Shown here piece after piece: positions 7,899-11,872 of a stretch of DNA of 11,872 nucleotides. The position numbers and the translations under genes were made by a program. The stretch comes from Clostridiales bacterium. Lineage in GTDB: Bacteria > Bacillota > Peptococcia > Peptococcales > Peptococcaceae. The stretch spans positions 1-11,872 of the forward strand of contig QAKL01000017.1 in assembly GCA_003343815.1 (NCBI GenBank), in the 5' to 3' direction. How positions within the stretch are numbered: position 1 is the stretch's first letter; each line of letters begins with the position of its first letter. The notes under the pieces were generated by a model, which was given only the letters and a program-made list of their open reading frames with translations, searched no databases and had not been told where the DNA came from.

Positions 7899-8999
7899 TC
7901 AACCTAATCTCATATATTTACGACCTGCCAATTGTTTCACAAGTCCCTCTATTTCCAATAAGCTTAACGCATTCATCAACCTGGGCACAGCCATTTTGCT
8001 CAAATATCCCAATTCATCGATATCTATCGGCTCCGCTGTGATGTATTGCAATACAGTGCGCTCGTCCTCGGACAAATCCATTTCTTCTACCTGCACCTTT
8101 TTGGGTGCCTCAACTCCCTCCACGCCGAACTCATCCAAAATATCACTGACCTCGGCTACCAATTTCGCACCGTCACGCAGTAAATTGTTGCAGCCGACAG
8201 AGGTTTCGGCAAAAATCGAACCCGGCACGGCAAAGACCTCCTTGCCCTGTTCCAGCGCCAATTCGGCACTGATCAAAGAGCCGCTTCTGCGCCCCGCCTC
8301 CACTACCACCAGCCCGTCGGACAAACCGCTGATGATTCGATTGCGCATGGGGAAATGCCATTTAAGCGGCTTGGCGCTCAGCGGAAATTCCGAGATGATC
8401 GTGCCGCGCGGATGCGCTAAAATATCCTCTGCCAAGCGGCGGTTTTCCCCGGGATAAATTTTATCCACCCCGGTACCCAAAACGGCGATCGTCCCGCCTG
8501 CGGATTCCAAAGCTCCGCCGTGAGATGCCGCGTCGATCCCGCGTGCTAAACCGCTTACGATACAGACACCGTTGCGGCTTAATTCAGACGCCAATTCAAA
8601 CGCCGCTTTTTTGCCGTACTCGGTACAGGTACGGCTGCCAACCATCGCGATATGCAAAGCAGACTCGTTTATTTCCGCACCGATCAGATACAAAAAAGGC
8701 GGTGGATTATCAATATTACGCAAATAATGCGGATATTTTTCATCATAAAATCCGACCATCCTGATTTGGCGCTTATGCATATATTCTGCCGTTTTTTCCG
8801 GATCGGCCTCTTTCGCCATCGCTACCAGGCGCCCGATCGCGTCCTCCCCCAACAAAGGCAGGCGCGCTTTCCAGCCTGCGAATGATAACCCCAGCAATTC
8901 CTCGGGATCGGCTTTTTCTTCAAGCAAAGCTAAAATATGCCTGTTATTGCCGTCCAAAAACGCATTATGCAGTATTGCCCATAAAGCCTCTTTCTCCAT
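7899..8999 (-). CDS. dprA: DNA-processing protein DprA (Smf)
   Basis: DprA binds incoming single-stranded DNA during natural transformation and loads RecA; it is also widespread in species not known to be competent. The 366-residue protein has an N-terminal helical region (about 1-75), then the Rossmann-like DNA-binding domain with MVGSRTCTEYG (119-129), SGLARGIDAASHGGAL (149-164), GTGVDKIYPGEN, ISEFPLS and FPMRNRIISGLSDGLVVVEA, all hallmarks of the family. Residues about 305-366 look like the C-terminal winged-helix domain (DELGYLSKMAVPRLMNAL). The ATG has AGGTG 7 bases upstream. The gene follows nth by 21 bases and precedes topA by 10, a standard Bacillota arrangement. No other competence gene is in the window. 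Confidence 0.95.
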   Translation of the reverse strand: MEKEALWAILHNAFLDGNNRHILALLEEKADPEELLGLSFAGWKARLPLLGEDAIGRLVAMAKEADPEKTAEYMHKRQIRMVGFYDEKYPHYLRNIDNPPPFLYLIGAEINESALHIAMVGSRTCTEYGKKAAFELASELSRNGVCIVSGLARGIDAASHGGALESAGGTIAVLGTGVDKIYPGENRRLAEDILAHPRGTIISEFPLSAKPLKWHFPMRNRIISGLSDGLVVVEAGRRSGSLISAELALEQGKEVFAVPGSIFAETSVGCNNLLRDGAKLVAEVSDILDEFGVEGVEAPKKVQVEEMDLSEDERTVLQYITAEPIDIDELGYLSKMAVPRLMNALSLLEIEGLVKQLAGRKYMRLG

Positions 9000-9020
9000 T
9001 TTTACACACCTGCCCGTAAT

Positions 9021-9659
9021 TTATGTATTATTTTTTCCTGTCTTAAGAAACATACACAAATCATTCAGCTTGCATCTTTCGCACAGAGGATTTCTGGCTT
9101 TGCAAAATAATCTCCCGTGCCAAATCAGCCAATGATGCGCATCTGCCCAGTCATCCTTGGGGATCAGCGCGCATAATTCCTCCTCCGCGCACTCCACGTT
9201 TTTACAGTGGACTAACTCTAATCTGTTCGCCACGCGAAATACATGCGTATCCACCGCTAAAGCGGGGATCCCGAAAGCATTGCTCAAAACGACGTTGGCC
9301 GTTTTGCGCCCCACGCCCGGCAATTCTATCAATTTATCGCGATCTGCCGGTATCTCGCCTGCATATTTTTCGACCAATATTTTGCTTGCGGCGACGATAT
9401 TTTTGCTTTTGTTTTTGTATAAACCGATACTTTTGATTTCTACCGCCAATTCCTCCGGAGTAAGCGCCGCGATCGCGTAAGCGTCTGGATATTTTTGAAA
9501 AAGCTCCTTCGTTACTTTATTCACCTGCTTATCCGTCGCCTGCGCCGAAAGGATCGTCGCCACCAAAAGCTCGTATGGATTATGAAATCTTAAAGCCGTG
9601 CCTAAATTATAGTATAATTCTTTCAGTCGTTTCAGCACCTGCTCTTGATTTTCCGTCAT
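9021..9659 (-). CDS. nth: Endonuclease III, iron-sulfur DNA glycosylase/AP lyase
   Basis: Nth removes oxidised pyrimidines and cuts the resulting abasic site in base excision repair. From the chosen start the protein is 212 residues, close to E. coli Nth (211). It shows the helix-hairpin-helix LPGVGRKTANVVL with catalytic lysine K119, the AVDTHVFRVANRL segment with catalytic aspartate D137, and a C-terminal [4Fe-4S] motif C-x6-C-x2-C-x5-C (C186, C193, C196, C202). I chose the ATG at 9659 because AGGTG at 9666-9670 has a 6-base spacer. An in-frame ATG at 9683 would add MLGKKVKF but has no ribosome binding site. It is the first gene of the tight nth-dprA-topA run. Confidence 0.96.
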   Translation of the reverse strand: MTENQEQVLKRLKELYYNLGTALRFHNPYELLVATILSAQATDKQVNKVTKELFQKYPDAYAIAALTPEELAVEIKSIGLYKNKSKNIVAASKILVEKYAGEIPADRDKLIELPGVGRKTANVVLSNAFGIPALAVDTHVFRVANRLELVHCKNVECAEEELCALIPKDDWADAHHWLIWHGRLFCKARNPLCERCKLNDLCMFLKTGKNNT

Positions 9660-9665
9660 AAATTT

Positions 9666-9670
9666 CACCT
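9666..9670 (-). promoter_or_regulatory. Ribosome binding site that decides the nth start
   Basis: AGGTG lies 6 bases upstream of the ATG at 9659. No comparable site precedes the in-frame ATG at 9683. Confidence 0.6.
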
Positions 9671-9687
9671 TTTTCCCCAACATAATA

Positions 9688-9702
9688 AATATTGCGAAAA
9701 TT
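9688..9702. promoter_or_regulatory. Candidate CodY box upstream of nth
   Basis: The plus-strand sequence AATATTGCGAAAATT matches the CodY consensus AATTTTCWGAAAATT at 12 of 15 positions; one half-site (GAAAATT) is intact. It lies 29 bases before the nth start. A possible -10 hexamer TATTAT (minus strand, 9682-9687) directly abuts it, though I see no good -35. The operon ends with codY, so feedback control is plausible. The call rests on a motif match alone. Confidence 0.35.
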
Positions 9703-9711
9703 CTACTCCTT

Positions 9712-9739
9712 CTTAAAGAGCCTTCTCAGACTCTTTAAA
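9712..9739 (-). terminator. Hairpin at the mecA stop codon, no U-tract
   Basis: On the minus strand, TTTAAAGAGTC and GGCTCTTTAAG form an 11-bp stem (three G-U pairs) around a TGAGAA loop. The TAA stop of the mecA-like gene (9735-9737) lies in the first arm. No run of U follows (AAGGAGTAG), so it is at best an imperfect terminator. It could instead be a 3'-end stabiliser or attenuator between mecA and nth. Confidence 0.4.
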
Positions 9740-10331
9740 GCAAACGCAGTTTAGCTATAGCCTCGTCATTAATCATAATCTCGCCGTGCTCTGCCAAAAA
9801 ATCACTCGCCAGCTGCATTTCCACACCGTATTCGTCTAAATAACCGTATGCTGTACTATCCGGGGTGATTTGCGGCAGATACAGATAATATTTGCCGTTA
9901 TAGCGGTAAAGCGTACTCGCCATATCCTCGCTAAGCGCCTGCGCCAACTCGATAACTTCCTCCAGATCCTCAAATTTGTAAACGATATCCTCGGTAGTTT
10001 GGATTTCATCCTCTGCCTCCAGATCTGCCAAAAGCTTGCTACTCAAATGTGACAATTCTCTCTCCAAATCCTCGCGGAAACCGCTTTCCACTTTTGTTAC
10101 CGTAATTAAGATACTTTCCGCTGTCAAAGGCAAAGCCTCAATCATCAGCTGGGCGTTATTATCCACCTCAAATCCGCACTCTTCATAGGCCTCATCCAAA
10201 ATATCCTGAAAAACTTTCTGCGCCTGCGGATTATACGGCAGCAGATCCCATTTCGCTATATTACGCTTGCGCAAATCATCTTTATTCATAATAATTTGCA
10301 GCTTGTTGTCATCAAGTCGGTTAAATTTCAT
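9735..10331 (-). CDS. mecA: MecA-family adaptor protein (ClpC partner)
   Basis: MecA adaptors bring substrates to the ClpCP protease and stimulate ClpC assembly; in B. subtilis the known target is the competence regulator ComK. The 198-residue protein starts MKFNRLDDNKLQIIMNKDDLRKRNI, a typical MecA N-terminal substrate-binding domain (about 1-85). An acidic linker (about 86-120) leads to a C-terminal domain with the aromatic segment LYRYNGKYYLYLPQI (141-155). It is somewhat shorter than the 218 residues of B. subtilis MecA. The ATG at 10331 has a strong AGGAGGTG site. An upstream in-frame ATG at 10397 would add 22 residues (MHFLGIYYIKQKLKKRLRRCGV) but lies upstream of the predicted -10 box, so I reject it. 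The family call is firm; the partner and targets here are inferred. Confidence 0.88.
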   Translation of the reverse strand: MKFNRLDDNKLQIIMNKDDLRKRNIAKWDLLPYNPQAQKVFQDILDEAYEECGFEVDNNAQLMIEALPLTAESILITVTKVESGFREDLERELSHLSSKLLADLEAEDEIQTTEDIVYKFEDLEEVIELAQALSEDMASTLYRYNGKYYLYLPQITPDSTAYGYLDEYGVEMQLASDFLAEHGEIMINDEAIAKLRLL

Positions 10332-10338
10332 CACGCCA

Positions 10339-10346
10339 CACCTCCT
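10339..10346 (-). promoter_or_regulatory. Strong ribosome binding site that decides the mecA start
   Basis: A full AGGAGGTG, with its GGAGG core 9 bases before the ATG at 10331, sets the start of the mecA-like gene and rules against the longer frame beginning at 10397. Confidence 0.7.
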
Positions 10347-10375
10347 CAAGCGTTTTTTAAGCTTTTGCTTTATAT

Positions 10376-10405
10376 AATATATGCCCAAAAAGTGCATAGT
10401 GTCAG
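10376..10405 (-). promoter_or_regulatory. Predicted sigma-A-like promoter of mecA
   Basis: On the minus strand, CTGACA (10400-10405) and TATATT (10376-10381) are separated by 18 bases. The expected start site near 10369 gives a leader of about 38 bases with the strong ribosome binding site. The positions fit the short mecA start. The call rests on a motif match alone. Confidence 0.5.
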
Positions 10406-10446
10406 CTTTTTATCTATTAATAGCATACCTCAATTTGCAAATTTTA

Positions 10447-10462
10447 GCAAGAAAAATCTTGC
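10447..10462. repeat. Inverted repeat in the divergent promoter region
   Basis: GCAAGA and TCTTGC are perfect 6-bp arms around an AAAA spacer. The right arm overlaps the predicted -35 of the ttcA-like gene. It has no U-run on either strand, so it looks more like a protein-binding site than a terminator. The binding partner is unknown. Confidence 0.45.
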
Positions 10463-10487
10463 ATAATCAGGCTCAAAACGCTAAAAT
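10459..10487 (+). promoter_or_regulatory. Predicted sigma-A-like promoter of the ttcA-like gene
   Basis: TTGCAT (10459-10464) and TAAAAT (10482-10487) are separated by exactly 17 bases. Transcription would start near 10494, giving a leader of about 35 bases before the ATG at 10529. Confidence 0.5.
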
Positions 10488-10500
10488 ATTTATAAATATT
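10485..10500. repeat. Perfect 16-bp AT palindrome over the ttcA-like promoter
   Basis: AATATTTATAAATATT is its own reverse complement. It covers the end of the predicted -10 hexamer and the expected transcription start, where a bound dimeric repressor would block initiation. A second perfect palindrome, GCTTATAAGC (10503-10512), follows 2 bases later, just before the ribosome binding site. AT richness makes chance palindromes more likely, so the operator role is an inference. Confidence 0.5.
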
Positions 10501-10528
10501 CCGCTTATAAGCAAAAAGGAGTCAAGTT

Positions 10529-11236
10529 ATGTCTGATTATAAATTCATCCTCACGCAAATTAAAAAAGCTATTCATAATTATCAAATGATTATGCCTCAT
10601 GATTTTGTAGCCGTCGGTCTTTCCGGAGGCAAAGACAGCATGGGCTTATTATATTTACTTCACGAGTTGCAAATCCATTCTCATCTAAATTTCCGCCTTT
10701 GCGCGATCCATCTGGACTACGGCTGGGGAAATGAGGACGGGCTGTCATTACTAAAAGATTTCGCGCTATCTATGAACATTCCCTGCTATATCGAAAAAAT
10801 AAATTATCCCGCCGAGCGCGCCGTGAGCTGCTCTGTCTGCGCCCGAGTACGCCGCGGAGCATTGCTCAAAAAAGCGCAAAATTTAGGCGTAAATAAGCTT
10901 GCTTTAGCTCATCATTTAGATGACGCGATGCAAACCGTCCTCTTAAATTTAACTGACGGCGGGCGCTTTCGCTCTTTTAGACCGACAATCGCTTATCCAG
11001 AGCAAAATCTAACGCTGATCCGCCCGTTAATTTATGTTAATGAAAGCTCGCTTATCAGACTAAAAGATGAGCAGCATCTGCCGATCATCCCCAGTCACTG
11101 CCCGTTAGGCGAGTGCACTAATCGCTCAAATGCCGCGCAGCTTTTAAGTGCTTTGGAGAAAAGTCAGCCCCATATCAAGCAAAAAATACTTCATGCCCTG
11201 GAGCATCTGGAAGCTGACGATGCTTGGGTTAAATAA
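10529..11236 (+). CDS. TtcA-like PP-loop ATPase, probable tRNA thiolation enzyme
   Basis: TtcA proteins use ATP and a [4Fe-4S] cluster to put sulfur on tRNA cytidine 32. This 235-residue protein has the PP-loop SGGKDS (32-37) that adenylates the target base, the CSVCARVRRGAL motif (C101, C104) equivalent to the TtcA cluster cysteines, and ALAHHLDDAMQTVLLNL (125-141). C191 and C196 in HCPLGEC are candidates for the third ligand. It is much shorter than E. coli TtcA (311 residues). Short relatives in anaerobic Bacillota often lack a proven substrate, so I leave out a symbol. AAGGAG lies 7 bases before the ATG. It diverges from mecA, and its last 8 bases overlap the end of tsaD on the other strand. 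Distant kinship with TilS (tRNA-lysidine synthetase) is possible, but the CxxC favours TtcA. Confidence 0.82.
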   Translation: MSDYKFILTQIKKAIHNYQMIMPHDFVAVGLSGGKDSMGLLYLLHELQIHSHLNFRLCAIHLDYGWGNEDGLSLLKDFALSMNIPCYIEKINYPAERAVSCSVCARVRRGALLKKAQNLGVNKLALAHHLDDAMQTVLLNLTDGGRFRSFRPTIAYPEQNLTLIRPLIYVNESSLIRLKDEQHLPIIPSHCPLGECTNRSNAAQLLSALEKSQPHIKQKILHALEHLEADDAWVK

Positions 11237-11872
11237 TCGCGCTAAAAGGTAACTGCGGCACCGCATTTAACGTCAAATCCGCGAAATCACCGCGCAACGC
11301 CTTATAATATGCCGCCGCACCGATCATCGCCGCATTGTCCGTGCAGTATTCCAATGGTGGATAATAGAGCTTTTTGCCTGCTTTCGCACACTCTGCCGCC
11401 AAAGCCTCTCTTAATGCGCTGTTAGCCGCGACACCGCCTGCCATTAAAATAGTGTCCATGCCGTATTCCTCGGCGGCGCGCATAGTTTTCGTCACCAAAA
11501 CCTCGACCACCGACTCTTGGAAAGCCGCCGCCACATCTGCCTGAACGATCGGCTGATTTTGCATCTTTTGCTTATTGAGATAGTTAAGCACCGCCGATTT
11601 CAAGCCGCTGAAGCTGAAATCATAACTGCCCTCCTCCAGCCACGCTCTGGGCAGAGGGATATTCTCGCCATGACCCTCGCGCGCTAATTTATCAATCACC
11701 GGTCCGCCGGGGTAGGGCAAGCCCATCGCCCGCGCGACCTTGTCAAAAGCCTCTCCGACCGCGTCATCGCGCGTCTGACCTAAAGAAACATATTTGCCGT
11801 GCTCTTTGATCAGCACGATATTTGTGTGTCCTCCCGAGACTACCAAGCACAGCATCGGCGGCTTTAATTCAG
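11229..11872 (-). CDS. tsaD: TsaD, tRNA N6-threonylcarbamoyl transferase (5' end outside window)
   Basis: TsaD moves the threonylcarbamoyl group from TC-AMP onto A37 of ANN-decoding tRNAs to make t6A, working with TsaB, TsaE and TsaC. About 214 C-terminal residues are present; the family is about 340 long. The frame runs through the window edge (ELKPP before the first methionine), so the methionine at 11855 is internal. Signatures seen are LVVSGGHTNIVLI, GQTRDDAVGEAFDKVARAMGLPYPGGP, DFSFSGLKSAVLN, MAGGVAANSALRE and CTDNAAMIGAAA; the last holds the conserved metal-binding aspartate. The metal-binding histidine pair of the N-terminal half would lie outside the window. It converges on the ttcA-like gene and overlaps it by 8 bases, with no terminator hairpin evident between them. 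Confidence 0.96.
   Translation of the reverse strand, partial: ELKPPMLCLVVSGGHTNIVLIKEHGKYVSLGQTRDDAVGEAFDKVARAMGLPYPGGPVIDKLAREGHGENIPLPRAWLEEGSYDFSFSGLKSAVLNYLNKQKMQNQPIVQADVAAAFQESVVEVLVTKTMRAAEEYGMDTILMAGGVAANSALREALAAECAKAGKKLYYPPLEYCTDNAAMIGAAAYYKALRGDFADLTLNAVPQLPFSAII

Noticed and set aside
7996..8457. Plus-strand open frame of 153 codons
   Set aside because: It lies wholly inside dprA on the opposite strand, is rich in Ser/Pro/Thr as antisense frames are, and has no ribosome binding site. dprA motifs explain the sequence.
10332..10397. Longer N-terminus for the mecA-like protein
   Set aside because: The extra start lies upstream of the predicted -10 box. The MecA family begins at MKF-like sequence directly after the strong AGGAGGTG site.
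10441..10455. Possible CodY box in the mecA/ttcA-like intergenic region
   Set aside because: The AATTTT-containing stretch near here matches only about 9 of 15 consensus positions, which is expected in AT-rich DNA.
10447..10462. Intrinsic terminator in the divergent region
   Set aside because: The stem is only 6 bp, no U-tract follows on either strand, and no gene ends there.
1..11872. CRISPR array, insertion sequence, toxin-antitoxin or phage-defence system
   Set aside because: No direct-repeat array, transposase, inverted terminal repeats or defence-type domains were seen in any of the genes. The longest non-coding stretch is the roughly 200-base mecA/ttcA-like intergenic region.

Overview
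The window reads as ordinary chromosomal backbone of a member of the Bacillota (Firmicutes). The grounds are CodY, a MecA-type adaptor, folate-dependent TrmFO, and the block dprA-topA-trmFO-xerC-hslV-hslU-codY, which is a known Bacillota gene order. AGGAGG-type ribosome binding sites fit the same picture. Moderate GC, a CodY rich in cysteine, and a TtcA-like iron-sulfur thiolase candidate suggest an anaerobe, perhaps in the Negativicutes or Clostridia. The class is an inference, not something read directly from the sequence.

Layout. From about 10.3 kb down to position 1, all genes lie on the minus strand, closely packed. In transcription order they are mecA-like, nth, dprA, topA, trmFO, xerC, hslV, hslU, codY, and two small unrecognised three-helix membrane proteins; the last one runs off the left edge. 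From nth to codY the gaps are about 20 bases or less, and several ribosome binding sites lie inside the end of the preceding gene, so this looks like one operon. On the right, a TtcA-like PP-loop gene runs on the plus strand, divergent from mecA. Its last 8 bases overlap the end of tsaD, which is on the minus strand and is cut by the right edge.

How the genes fit together. The operon joins DNA maintenance (endonuclease III, topoisomerase I, XerC dimer resolution, the DNA-uptake protein DprA), tRNA modification (TrmFO), ATP-dependent proteolysis (HslUV) and nutrient-responsive regulation (CodY). Adaptor proteolysis (MecA with ClpC) lies just upstream. TsaD and the TtcA-like protein add further tRNA modification.

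Regulation. A CodY-box-like sequence (12 of 15 positions) lies in front of nth, which hints at CodY feedback on its own operon. The mecA/ttcA-like intergenic region holds two divergent sigma-A-like promoters and several inverted repeats. One is a perfect 16-bp palindrome over the predicted -10 and start site of the ttcA-like gene.

No mobile element, CRISPR array, tRNA, rRNA or clear defence system was seen. The least explained material is the pair of small membrane proteins after codY, the cysteines in the CodY sensor domain, and the palindromic divergent promoter region.
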